A DNA stretch of 12,165 nucleotides from Baffinella frigidus (lineage: Eukaryota > Cryptophyceae > Cryptomonadales > Baffinellaceae), in assembly GCA_026770585.1 (NCBI GenBank), contig MU646818.1, positions 200,737 through 212,901 on the forward strand, in the 5' to 3' direction. Each line of letters begins with the position of its first letter. The first letter of the stretch is position 1. Position numbers and translations under genes: made by a program. This document shows, one piece after another, positions 1-6,545 of the stretch. A model generated the notes under the pieces. That model made no database searches. It was not told the origin of the DNA and saw nothing but the letters and a program-made list of their open reading frames with translations.

Positions 1-65
<65 letters not shown>
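1..65 (+). repeat. (GGGTTGA)n telomere-like heptamer array
   Basis: Nine uninterrupted copies of a 7-bp unit GAGGGTT open the window. The unit differs from the plant-type telomere repeat TTTAGGG by one base (TTGAGGG). The array continues past the left edge, so its full length is unknown. The same variant returns near 944-976. It is best read as a subtelomeric or interstitial array derived from telomere sequence. Chance low-complexity sequence is unlikely because the copies are identical. Confidence 0.95.
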
Positions 66-169
66 TGATGTAGGTGTTGGGGTTTACGAACCTGGTTCTT
101 GGTGAGAGTGACGACGCGCCCGGTCGAGACATGCTCCAGCTCAATCACGTCCCCGTACCTACCAGCCAA

Positions 170-302
170 GAGGCCATTTAAACCGTGTTTTTGCTATCTT
201 AGGGTGGGTTTTGTCCCATGTTAAAGCTATATCCATGCTAAAATAGCAAAATTTGGCGAAATTCACCCTTAAGACAAGAGGCGGTTTAAATTGCATGGCC
301 TC
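170..302. mobile_element. MITE-like element inserted in the minisatellite
   Basis: The ends are imperfect inverted repeats: GAGGCCATTTAAACCG at 170-185 pairs with CGGTTTAAATTGCATGGCCTC at its right end (to 302), which carries a small insertion. Pairing continues inward (GCTATCTTAGGGTG against CACCCTTAAG). The element is about 133 bp, AT-richer than its surroundings, without coding capacity, and interrupts repeat units of the minisatellite. Size and structure fit a miniature inverted-repeat element. I could not define a target-site duplication, so the class is unknown. Confidence 0.55.
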
Positions 303-634
303 GGACGCTAAAGTGGGTCACGTCCGACGCGTCCGGTCGCGACAGCTCAATCACGTCCCCGTACCTACCAGCCACATTCGAGTCACGTCCAGTTGTGTAC
401 CAGGGAAATGGGGTCACGTCCCTTCCCCCGTACCTACCAGGCACATTTGGGTCACGTCCAGTTTTGTACCAAGGAAATGGGGTCACGTCCCGTACCTAAC
501 CCAGAAATTGGGGGGTCACGTCCCGGTTTTGTACCAGGGAAATGGACGAGACATCATTTCCCTGGTGCAAAATATTTCCCTGGTCACGCCCGGTTTTGTA
601 CCAGGGTGGTATATTCAGGGTTGGTTTGCTCAAC

Positions 635-722
635 TGGGAGACGACACGAGAGAGCAGAAGATAAGCTCTAGAGAGTCACCTACCCAGAGTCATATATCAC
701 CAAGTATACAACGTATACTAAG
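635..722 (-). repeat. Dispersed repeat, inverted copy of 3342-3422
   Basis: About 85 bp here match the reverse complement of 3342-3422 with moderate divergence. The best part is CCTACCCAGAGTC followed by ATATCACCAAGTATACAACG. The segment contains the small palindrome GTATACAACGTATAC. It interrupts the minisatellite and has no coding sense that I can see. It is a dispersed repeat or part of a larger mobile element. Confidence 0.7.
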
Positions 723-918
723 AGAAATTTGGTCACGACCGACGCGTCCGGTCGCGACAGCTCGATCACGTCCCCGTACCTACAAGGAGAATCGACGGTC
801 ACGTCCAGTTTTGTACCAGGGAAATGGGGTCACGTCCAGGTGTGTCCCGGTGTGTACCAGGGAAAGTGGGTCACGTCCGACGCGTCTGGTCGCGACAGCT
901 CGATCACGTCCCAGTATC

Positions 919-941
919 TTCTAGGGTTAAGGGTTTGGGTT

Positions 942-973
<32 letters not shown>

Positions 974-1192
974 GGTCTAGGGTTCGGGGTTCGGGGTTTT
1001 GGGTGTAGGGTGTGAACGATGCCTTTCCCCTTGGCCCCCAAGCCTACGCCCCCACCCCTCGACCCGCTTCCGATCGGAACCTAAACCCAAACCCTACACC
1101 CTAAACCCTAAACCCTGAACCCTGAACCCGAAACCCGAAACCCGAAACCCGAAACCCGAACCCCGAACCCCGAAGCCCTAAACCCTAGAGAA
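919..1192 (+). repeat. Mixed telomere-variant heptamers, both orientations
   Basis: From about 944 to 996 the strand reads GGGTTGA repeated, then GGGTTCG-type variants. From about 1078 to 1190 it reads the complement type: CCCTAAA and CCCTGAA variants, then about five copies of CCCGAAA and then CCCCGAA. Between the two lies about 80 bp of unrelated C-rich sequence. The orientation flips from G-rich to C-rich, so this looks like a head-to-head junction of two telomere-like tracts. Confidence 0.85.
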
Positions 1193-1195
1193 AGA

Positions 1196-1530
1196 CTCTC
1201 CGACCCACCGTACCTACCAAGCCAATTTGGGTCACGTCCCGTTTTGTACCAGGGAAATGGGGTCACGTCCTGTACCTACCGCGGAAAGGGGTGGTCACGT
1301 CCCGCTTTGTACCAGGGAACCACACGGTGGGCTTCGAGGGTTTCGTTGACCCTTGATTCCGGGGTGTTACGTGACCAATTTTCTTAGAAAAATTCCTCAA
1401 ATTAATTGTCTTCAGGTAAGTTGACTTTTGGTGAAAGTTTCGTAGTCCACTGAGCGGATGGGGTCACGTCCTGGTAGTTACCAGAGAAATGGGGTCACGT
1501 ACCGGATAATCCGGCCGTGCTGGCTCTCAT
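1196..1530 (+). repeat. Second block of the GGTCACGTCC minisatellite
   Basis: Copies of the unit seen at 115-918 recur near 1228, 1260, 1293, 1462 and 1492. They are split by about 120 bp of unique AT-rich sequence (1335-1455) in which I see no gene or structure. The block ends where the first copy of the TACCGGATAATC repeat begins (about 1501). Confidence 0.75.
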
Positions 1531-1565
1531 TCTCAGCCTCGTTCACTTTAGGGGTTTAGAACTCA

Positions 1566-1722
1566 AAACCCTCAACCCTAAACCCTAAAACCCTAAAACC
1601 CTAATCCCTAATCCCTAAACCCCAAACCCCAAACCCCAAACCCCAAACCCTAAACCCCAATCCCTAAACCCTAAACCCTAAACCCCAAACCCTAAACCCT
1701 AAACCCTAAACCCTAAACCCAA
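1566..1722 (-). repeat. CCCTAAA / CCCCAAA telomere-like block
   Basis: About 155 bp of nearly continuous heptamers and variants: CCCTAAA, CCCTAAAA, CCCTAAT and a run of CCCCAAA (about 1619-1655). CCCTAAA is the C-rich strand of the TTTAGGG telomere repeat. The degenerate mix, in the middle of unrelated sequence, marks it as interstitial and not as a chromosome end. Confidence 0.9.
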
Positions 1723-1800
1723 GTACCGGATAATCTTGCCCTGCTGGCGCTCGTTCTCAGCCTCGTTGCCGGTCGCCTCATCCCCCGCGAGCACCAGCCT

Positions 1801-1940
1801 CTTGGATTCAATCAAAATTACTACACGTGTGCTTTAACATTACTAATCAAGAACGTTATGTGTAGTAAATTTCACTGAACCAAGCCTATAAATCAAAAGT
1901 GTTTCCGTATGAGATTTCTGGTTCACATCCACCCTGGACG
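1801..1940 (+). mobile_element. Palindromic-core element, copy A
   Basis: Inverted arms CTTGGATTCAATCAAAATTA at 1801-1820 (continuing CTACAC) and the matching right arm at 1860-1884 flank a 33-base centre. The right flank, 1885-1940, is specific to this subfamily and has no counterpart on the left, so the copy appears truncated on the left at 1801. The whole segment is repeated in inverted orientation at 2578-2718. There is no coding capacity. It is a non-autonomous foldback or MITE-type element by structure; the mobilising enzyme is not apparent. Confidence 0.7.
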
Positions 1941-2577
1941 GTCACGTGCAGTACCGGATAATCTTGCCCTGCTGGCGCTCGTTCTCAGCCTCGTTGCCGG
2001 ACGCCTCATCCCCCGCCAGCACCAGCCTATGCAGCATGTCCCTCACCTATTCGAGGATGTGGCGTTTAGGGTTGATATACACGTAAAAAAAAAGGCCTAT
2101 GCAGCATATCCCGCACCTGTTCGGGTACGTGACCCCATTCAGCGTGTGGGGTTGATATACATGAAAAAAAAAGTTCACGGCTTATTATACCGGCTTATTT
2201 GCAGGCGTGTTTGCAGTATACCGGCGTGTTTGCAACACAGCGCATACGTTGGTTACTGCTTCGATCGTTGCCGATCGCCTCGTCAACCACGAGCACTAGC
2301 CTATGCAGCATATCCCTCACCTATTTGCGCGCGAGGATTCAACGTTTAGGGTTGATATTCACGCATAGCGTTCAAGGTTGATATACGGGCGTTTAGGGTT
2401 GATATACAAGTAAAAAAACAGTTCCCGACGTATTGTACCGGCGTATTTGCAGTATACCGGCGGTGTTTGACACAGAACATACGGTATTTGCTGCTTCGAT
2501 CGTTGCCGATCGCCTCGCCACCCACGAGCACCAGCCTATGCAGCTTATCCCGCACCTATGCGGGCGCGAGGGTTTAG

Positions 2578-2755
2578 CGTCCAGGGTGGATGTGAACCAG
2601 AAATCTCATGCGGAAACACTTTTTAATTTGTAAACTTGGTTCAATGAAATTTACTACACAGAACGTTCTTTATTAGTAATATTGAAGCAACAGTGTAGTA
2701 ATTTTGATTGGATCCAAGATTATAAATGAAAAGTGTTTCCACCTGAGATCCGTGA
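2578..2755 (-). mobile_element. Palindromic-core element, copy B (full)
   Basis: This is the fuller copy of the element at 1801-1940, inverted. The arms run from about 2599-2659 on the left to 2693-2753 on the right, with matching AAACACTTTT and AAAAGTGTTT blocks outside the TTACTACAC / GTGTAGTAA core. The centre (about 33 bases), reverse-complemented, aligns with the centre of copy A (shared ATTACTAAT and AAGAACGTT). With copy A it forms an inverted repeat of about 140-bp arms separated by 637 bp. Confidence 0.75.
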
Positions 2756-2803
2756 GATGCACACCTTGCAAAATGGAATCTGGCGTGCTCCGGGACTAGT
2801 TTG

Positions 2804-2857
2804 GGAACCTAACCGGAATTTCACCTTGAGTTCAAGGTGAAATTCCGGTTAGGTTCC
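2804..2857. repeat. Perfect 54-bp hairpin
   Basis: Two perfectly complementary 26-base arms (2804-2829 and 2832-2857) flank a 2-base spacer GT. The left arm begins GGAACCTAACCGG. Perfect pairing implies either a recent origin or selection on structure. There is no T-run or other sign of a transcription terminator. It is probably a tiny palindromic repeat or the ends of a collapsed inverted-repeat element. Confidence 0.9.
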
Positions 2858-2970
2858 AGGGCAATGGATAAGATTCTAGCACAAATCGTTTAGATGGACT
2901 GTATCTGGAAAGCCCCTAGTGGCTGCTAAGTGGGTGCGCGTCTTCGAGGGCGTGTGCGGTGCACATCTCC

Positions 2971-3033
2971 GCCCGTATGGAATTGGAGCCATTCGCCTAA
3001 TTTCCGACGGGAAGGCTCCAATTCCATACGGGC
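2971..3033. repeat. Hairpin with perfect 20-bp arms, copy 1
   Basis: The arm starting GCCCGTATGGAATTGG (2971-2990) pairs perfectly with 3014-3033 across a 23-base spacer. A second, slightly decayed copy lies at 3496-3555, including the spacer start ATTCGCCTAATTTC. Both copies follow the same GCGTCTTCGAGGGCG sequence, so hairpin and flank were duplicated together. Confidence 0.85.
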
Positions 3034-3100
3034 TTTCCGTGCTCACACGCGGTGGGGATTATAACCGCGTCCGCGTCTTCCAGGGCGTGGTCAGTGCACA

Positions 3101-3281
3101 TCCACACGAGGCTACCTATGCGAACAGAATAAATGTCGATTGTAAACGTGTGTAGTAATTTTGAGATGAAAAGCAGCGACTTTACACAGGTCCCGCCGCG
3201 GAGGCGCGCGACACGTGACCATTTCCCCACAAAACTTTAAAAGTCCCTTTTATTATGTTCGCATGGGTAGCCTCGTGTGGA
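3101..3281. mobile_element. Inverted-repeat element with half of the palindromic core
   Basis: Left arm 3101-3131 (begins TCCACACGAGGCTACC) and right arm 3251-3281 match at about 29 of 31 positions. Inside, at about 3149-3165, lies a single GTGTGTAGTAATTTTGAG, the right half of the palindromic core found elsewhere in the window; the left half is missing. The remaining interior is GC-rich and has no gene. Confidence 0.65.
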
Positions 3282-3341
3282 TCTCCTAGCTCTGTCCGAG
3301 TAAATTAAATCCTCGTCCGGAGGGACTCAGAGGGGTTGTCT

Positions 3342-3422
3342 TCGTATACGTTGTATACTTGGTGATATACGACTCTGGGTAGGTCCCTCGAGAGCCTCTT
3401 CTCTCTCGTTTGCCCTCCCCAG
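3342..3422 (+). repeat. Dispersed repeat, inverted copy of 635-722
   Basis: This segment is the counterpart of the copy within the first minisatellite, with GTATACGTTGTATAC at its left and CCTCTTCTCTCTCGTTTG at its right. It is directly followed by CACCCGTGCTAACACGCGGA and one copy of the repeated minus-strand peptide segment. Confidence 0.7.
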
Positions 3423-3495
3423 ATCACCCGTGCTAACACGCGGAGGGGACTGATCGCGTCCACGTCTTCGAGGGCGTATTCGGCGCAGATCTCCA

Positions 3496-3555
3496 CCCAT
3501 AGGGAATTGGAGCCATTCGCCTAATTTCTCAGGCAAGGCTGCAATTCCATACGGG
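3496..3555. repeat. Hairpin copy 2 (of 2971-3033)
   Basis: The arms are CCCATAGGGAATTGGAGCC (3496-3514) and GGCTGCAATTCCATACGGG (3537-3555). Two arm positions have decayed compared with copy 1. The spacer keeps ATTCGCCTAATTTC. The flanks match those of copy 1, showing that a larger block was duplicated. Confidence 0.8.
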
Positions 3556-3575
3556 CCCAGAGGGGTTCCCAGTAT

Positions 3576-3712
3576 AATCTCCATAAGTATTAATTAATTG
3601 CTTTTGGCAACGAAAATTACTACACGATTTGCTCATAAAAGTAATAGTAAAGCGTTTGTGTAGTAAATTTCGTTGCACCAAAAGCAATTAATTAATACTC
3701 TTGTGGAGATGA
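3576..3712 (-). mobile_element. Palindromic-core element, copy C
   Basis: Left arm AATCTCCATAAGTATTAATT (3576-3595), then AATTGCTTTTGGCAACGAAA and ATTACTACAC to 3625, pairs with 3658-3710, which ends TTGTGGAGAT. The roughly 32-base centre is the reverse complement of the centre at 6601-6631 (shared TACTATTACTTTTATGAGCA), so this copy and 6546-6662 belong to one subfamily in opposite orientations. There is no coding capacity. Confidence 0.75.
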
Positions 3713-3716
3713 AGTA

Positions 3717-3890
3717 CTAAAATGCGGAGGGGGCTGACCGCGTCCGCGTCTTCGAGGGCGTGTTCGGTGCACATCGCCGCGGCCACCTCGTCGAGATTCG
3801 CGTGCTCATCCGGCACCTGTTCCCACGGGGGTTTGCGGATCAGGGTTCCCCGAAAGATCGACCGCGTCCCACTCGAGGCTAGAAGTGTGA
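3717..3890 (-). pseudogene. Coding-like fragment containing ALEDADAV
   Basis: On the minus strand one frame runs open for about 58 codons with strong GC bias at third positions. It contains the pieces RKPPWEQVPDEHANLDEV and MCTEHALEDADAVSPLR. I do not recognise the family. The second piece recurs, in the same sense, on the minus strand at about 2935-2975 (ending at ALEDA), 3062-3100 (MCTDHALEDADAV) and 3446-3490 (MEICAEYALEDVDAI). A weaker DNA-level relative lies at 3960-4015. Only this copy has the upstream piece. There is no convincing start or splice context, and the copy abuts element C on its right-hand (C-terminal) side. I read it as a captured exon or gene fragment that has been duplicated with surrounding repeats. 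A real small exon of a gene extending outside the repeats is possible but less likely. Confidence 0.4.
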
Positions 3891-4149
3891 CTGTTTTAAA
3901 ACAGGACTTCGTTTACAAGTGAAGAGGGGAAAAAAGTGTGTGGGAAAGGAACTCGGTCGCTGCTAAGTGGAGGGTTTAGTGCTCGCGCAACATCTCCGCG
4001 GCCGCCTCGTCGAGTAATTTTCAGTACAAAAAATTAATAAATTAATATTTTTCGAAGAGAGGGTGTGGGGAAGGACCGGCGGGAATGGGAGGTTGCGCCC
4101 TCCGTCCCAGAGACCCTCTTTCTTGATTTTGGCAAGGTGTTTCGCCTGG

Positions 4150-4290
4150 GGTGGGGTTTAGGGTTTAGGGTTTAGGGTTTGGGGTGTGGGGCGTGGGGTG
4201 TGGGGTCTGGGGTGTAGGGCGATGGGTGTGGGGTGTGGTGTTGAGTGTGTGGGGTTGAAGGTTTGGGGTTGAGGGTTCACGGTTTAGGTC
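4150..4290 (+). repeat. TTTAGGG tract grading into GTGTGGGG-type repeats
   Basis: From about 4154 there are three to four copies of GGGTTTA. These grade into degenerate GGGGTGTGGGGCGTGG-like sequence and GGGTTGA variants. It is a telomere-derived tract, decayed by substitution and not by insertion. There is no gene in 3900-4290. Confidence 0.75.
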
Positions 4291-4364
4291 TTGAAGTTGG
4301 ACCGTGTGAGAAAGACAGTGCGAACGGGTTTAGGGCATGTACGAGGCCTGTGCCCTACCTTCAC

Positions 4365-4487
4365 CCGGGAACAACTATTTTTCTTTTAAAAAATCTTCAC
4401 GAAAATTACTCCACAATTGCTTCGGACGTGACCCGGTGTGTGGTAATTTTCATTGCCAGCTTTTAAAAGAAAAACACTTGTTCCCGG
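4365..4487. mobile_element. Palindromic-core element, copy D
   Basis: The outer arms are CCGGGAACAACTATTTTTCT and, on the right, AGAAAAACACTTGTTCCCGG. The inner part is CACGAAAATTACTCCACA with GTGTGGTAATTTTCATTGC. The centre has diverged from the other copies. In the first higher-order unit it occupies the position that copy E holds in the second. Confidence 0.7.
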
Positions 4488-4512
4488 ATTAACCTCGCCG
4501 TACTGGGCGCGG

Positions 4513-4588
4513 GGTGTAGGGTGTAGGGTGTAGGGTGTAGGGTGTAGGGTGTAGGGTGTAGGGTGTAGGGTGTAGGGTGTAGGGTGTA
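4513..4588 (+). repeat. (GTGTAGG)n array, about 11 copies
   Basis: About eleven perfect tandem copies of a 7-bp unit GGTGTAG. It differs from TTTAGGG by two substitutions. The paralogous position in the second higher-order unit (about 5166-5180) has only two copies, so the array has expanded or contracted since the duplication. A related GGTGCAG unit forms short arrays at about 4855-4878 and 5281-5303. Confidence 0.95.
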
Positions 4589-4689
4589 TTGTCCAGGGTA
4601 CAATCGTGATTGTTTGGTATAATCGTGATTGGTCGGGTTAGGGTTCAGGGCGCGCCTCTCCGTACTGCACTGCCAGCCAGGATCTTTTA

Positions 4690-4773
4690 CCTTAAGTCAA
4701 CAAATCTGATCCTCGGCAGTAAGTTGCCATTTCGTTTAGATGGACCGGCTCTGGGAGCCGGCATTTGACTTAG
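4690..4773. mobile_element. MITE-like hairpin with CTTAAGTCAA ends
   Basis: The termini CCTTAAGTCAACAAAT (4690-4705) and ATTTGACTTAGG (4763-4774) are inverted repeats. An internal perfect stem CCGGCTCTGGGAGCCGG lies at 4745-4761. The same terminal motif CTTAAGTCAA bounds the hairpin at 6367-6430, so the two may belong to one family. A single TTGACTTAGGCG copy follows at 4793-4804. Confidence 0.55.
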
Positions 4774-4913
4774 GCTGTGGTTTTCAGGGGGGGTTGACTT
4801 AGGCGAAATGTTCTGGCTCACAGAGTACTGGGCAGCTTGAGGCGCCAGCGTTCAGGGTGCAGGGTGCAGGGTGCAGGGTCCATCTTCCAGGGTCTAAAGT
4901 GCACGGTGTAGGG

Positions 4914-5265
4914 TTGGAAGTTGGAACGTGTGAGAAAGAAGAGTGAGAAAGGGTTTGGGGCCAGCTTCTCCCACAAACCTCGCCGTACTGGGCGCGCAGC
5001 TTGAACCTGTTTTTTCTTTCAGAATCTGGCATCGAAAATTACTACACAGTCCGTTCTTACTAATGATACTTAAAATATTTATGCAGTAATTTTCGATGCC
5101 AGATTCTAAGAAAAATAGGTTTCCCTGGATTAACGTGCCTCTTCGTACTGGGCGCGCGGCTTGAGGGGTGTAGGGTGTAAGGTTTCGGGTCCAGGGTAAA
5201 ACCCTGATTGTGCGGTATAATGGTGCTTGGTCGGGTTGGGGTTTATGGCGTGCCTCTCCGTACTG
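4914..5265 (+). repeat. Higher-order repeat unit 2
   Basis: This is the second copy of the block order described for 4291-4670, starting TTGGAAGTTGGAACGTGTGA and ending CCTCTCCGTACTG. It differs in having an extra CGTACTGGGCGCGC block before the palindromic element and a short heptamer array. The block CGTACTGGGCGCGC is found seven times between 4490 and 5350, usually next to a telomere-like heptamer tract. Confidence 0.65.
5004..5124. mobile_element. Palindromic-core element, copy E
   Basis: The left arm (5004-5047) contains TCAGAATCTGGCATCGAAAA and TTACTAC. The right arm (5084-5124) contains GCAGTAATTTTCGATGCCAG and ATTCTAAGAAAAATAGG. The centre of about 35 bases, read on the minus strand, resembles the other centres (shared AAGAACGG). 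It is flanked by near-identical 21-bp direct repeats CGTACTGGGCGCGC(A/G)GCTTGA at 4984-5004 and 5144-5164. That sequence is itself a local repeat unit and so is not certain proof of insertion. Confidence 0.75.
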
Positions 5266-5363
5266 AGCGGCTTGAGTCGCCAGGGTGCAGGGTGCAGGGT
5301 GCAAATAGTTTTCCCCAGATGAACGTACCTCTCCGTACTGAGCGCGCGGTTTGATGCGCCAGC

Positions 5364-5622
5364 GCGTGTCGCGCATGTTCGGCGGGACTTGTACCCCCGC
5401 CCGCAGAATCTCCACCTGGTTAGGGTGTAGGGTTGAGTGTAAAGCGAAGGAAAGCGACTGCGATTTTTTGTGTAAAGCGGCTGCGATTTTTGTGTAAAGC
5501 GGCTGCGATTTTTTTGTAAAGCGGCTGCGATTTTTTGTGTAAAGCGACTGCGGTTTGGGGGGGGGGGGCGTCGCGCATGTTCGGCGGGACTTGCACCCCC
5601 GCCCGCAGAATCTCGACCTGGA
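5364..5622 (+). repeat. 55-bp direct repeats bracketing a 27-bp T-rich minisatellite
   Basis: A segment containing CGCGCATGTTCGGCGGGACT, then TGTACCCCCGCCCGCAGAAT, occurs at 5368-5420 and again at 5570-5622, about 205 bp apart. Between them, about 5436-5555, are four to five copies of GTAAAGCGGCTGCGATTTTT with variable T-run length. On the minus strand both outer copies read VEILRAGVQVPPNMRD with few changes, which suggests that a coding fragment was picked up and duplicated. The long minus-strand open frame across 4894-5763 is repeat-made. Confidence 0.75.
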
Positions 5623-5777
5623 GTGAAGGAAGTGTGGGGGGAGGGGGGAGGTGTGGAGGAGGAGTGAGAGGAGGGGCGTTCTGGGTGCCAGCGTGTCGCA
5701 TGTTGGGGAGACGGTAAACCCTACACACTCGACTCTAAACACTCGAGCATAAATAGATAACAATAATAATAAAAACT

Positions 5778-5882
5778 ACACCCTGAACCCTAAACCCTGA
5801 ACCCTAAAACCTGAACCCTAAACCCTAAAACCTAAACCCTAAACCCTAAACACAAAATAACTGAACCCTAAACCCTAAACCC
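5778..5882 (-). repeat. CCCTAAA / CCCTGAA telomere-like block
   Basis: About 100 bp of CCCTAAA and CCCTGAA heptamers, broken once by CACAAAATAACTGAA. It is an interstitial telomere-type tract in C-rich orientation. The AT-rich start (AATAATAATAAAAAC) is simple sequence. Confidence 0.85.
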
Positions 5883-5934
5883 TCTGCAGTGTGAGAGATC
5901 CGCCGTAGGAGTATCTGCACCTTGTGAGAGAGAG

Positions 5935-6300
5935 GTGGGGGGGGGGCTTTACTGCAAAGGCGTGCGGTCAAGCCTGGCAAGATACTGTAAACGCGTACGG
6001 TAAAGCCTTACAGCGTACTGCAAGGCTTACAGTCCTTGCTCGGATAGCGAGGGGGCAAACGGATCGGGTGCGAATGGAAAATTTGTACCAGTCGCGTCCA
6101 ATCTGTGGGCGCTAGACTTCCCATTTGGAAGGCTGGCAGGACTCCCTCGCCATCCGAGCAAAGTATTGTAAAGCCACAAACAGCGGTGCGAGAGAGGTCA
6201 CCCGGCGGAAGTGTTCAGTAGTAGAGAATGGACTACGTTTAGGGTTTAGGGTTTAGATGGGGGGGGCTTTATGGTAAAGCCAAAAGCAGCAGTGCGAGAA
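5935..6300 (+). repeat. Poly-G plus GTAAAGCC repeat, three copies
   Basis: Three relatives of GGGGGGGCTTTANTGNAAAG followed by CC and AGCNGTGCGAGA lie at about 5936-5970, 6165-6195 and 6258-6298. Between the first two sits the inverted-repeat element 6036-6161. Short stems such as GTAAAGCCTT...AAGGCTTAC (about 6000-6030) are present. A three-copy GGGTTTA tract lies at 6237-6255. I see no gene in 5883-6365. Confidence 0.55.
6036..6161. mobile_element. Inverted-repeat element with TTGCTCGGATAGCGAGGG ends
   Basis: The termini TTGCTCGGATAGCGAGGG (6036-6053) and CCCTCGCCATCCGAGCAA (6144-6161) pair at 17 of 18 positions. The interior includes GGGCAAACGGATCGGGTGCG and GTACCAGTCGCGTCCAATCT. Both pieces also occur in the foldback at 8984-9347, so the two are related. 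At 126 bp with no open frame it is a MITE-like copy. Confidence 0.65.
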
Positions 6301-6366
6301 CCCATAACACAAACCGAAGAAGAGAAAGGGGTTCGGCGCCACCCTGGAGGCAACCCAGGGGCAAAT

Positions 6367-6430
6367 CTTAAGTCAATCTCCCACAGATGCGCCCGGGTTC
6401 CGGGCGCATTTGTATGGGAGTTGACTTAAG
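6367..6430. mobile_element. Hairpin element with CTTAAGTCAA ends
   Basis: CTTAAGTCAATCTCCCACAG at 6367-6386, then ATGCGCCCGG, pairs with CCGGGCGCAT, then TTGTATGGGAGTTGACTTAA, ending at 6430. The stem covers almost the whole 64 bp with a few mismatches and a tiny loop. Its termini match those of 4690-4773. Confidence 0.75.
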
Positions 6431-6545
6431 AAACCATCCATTCGCACGGTGTAAAGCAACTGATGCGGTGCCGTAGCAATCTGGTGGGCCGGGTTTTCTC
6501 GTAGGAGCCCTACGGCCTCCCGTACTCAATGCCGTAACCTGAACT

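Larger units (their letters stand above)
115..918 (+). repeat. Minisatellite of GGTCACGTCC / GTACCAGGGAAATGG units
   Basis: Apart from an inserted element at 170-302, this stretch consists of diverged tandem copies of a unit of about 32 bp built from GGTCACGTCC, then CGTTTTGTACC, then AGGGAAATGG. Clear copies begin near 369, 411, 452, 484, 513, 798, 829 and 868. A second unit (CGCGTCCGGTCGCGACAG, then CTCAATCACGTCCCCGTACC) is interleaved at about 115-165, 322-373, 741-783 and 876-910, giving a higher-order arrangement. Long open frames here exist only because the repeats lack stops; their peptides repeat with the DNA. I see no gene in this stretch. Confidence 0.85.
1498..2577 (+). repeat. Diverged repeat family, five or more copies
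   Basis: A unit containing TACCGGATAATCTTGCCC, then CTCAGCCTCGTTGCCGG, then CGAGCACCAGCCT occurs at about 1501-1546 (partial), 1727-1800 and 1952-2028. Diverged relatives at 2258-2325 and 2493-2560 read GCTTCGATCGTTGCCGATCG and then CCTATGCAGC. The last two lie in tandem with a period of 235 bp and carry TATACCGGCG and GGGTTGATATAC with A-runs. The palindromic element at 1801-1940 sits exactly between copies 2 and 3. The long open frame at 1909-2349 is built of this repeat and I do not regard it as a gene. Confidence 0.8.
4291..4670 (+). repeat. Higher-order repeat unit 1
   Basis: The order of blocks is: TTGAAGTTGGACCGTGTGAG; a palindromic-core element; CGCCGTACTGGGCGCG; a GTGTAGG array; GTCCAGGGTA; GATTGGTCGGGTT; CCTCTCCGTACTG. 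The same order recurs at 4914-5265, offset by 623-634 bp before the array and about 599 bp after it; the shift is explained largely by different heptamer array lengths. The unit is therefore a diverged tandem segmental duplication. Confidence 0.7.

Noticed and set aside
1-65. A true chromosome end
   Set aside because: The array is a TTGAGGG variant and not canonical TTTAGGG, both orientations of telomere-like repeats occur further in, and the left edge is only the window border.
369-900. Possible CRISPR array because of regular 30-35 bp repeats
   Set aside because: Units are contiguous or near-contiguous and diverged, without unique spacers of constant size. The rest of the window is eukaryotic in character.
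253-924. Open frame of 223 codons in the first minisatellite
   Set aside because: Its peptide repeats with the DNA unit (VLYQGNG-type pieces), several frames are open at once, and it crosses an inserted element. It is a by-product of stop-free repeats.
1909-2349. Plus-strand open frame of 146 codons
   Set aside because: It lies entirely within the diverged repeat copies, with A-runs read as KKK. There is no recognisable domain.
2804-2857. Intrinsic transcription terminator
   Set aside because: There is no T-run after the stem and no gene ends nearby. The genome looks eukaryotic.
4894-5763. Minus-strand open frame of 289 codons
   Set aside because: It spans two 55-bp repeats, the 27-bp array, heptamer tracts and palindromic element E. 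Its amino acid pattern changes with each repeat type, so it is not a single protein.
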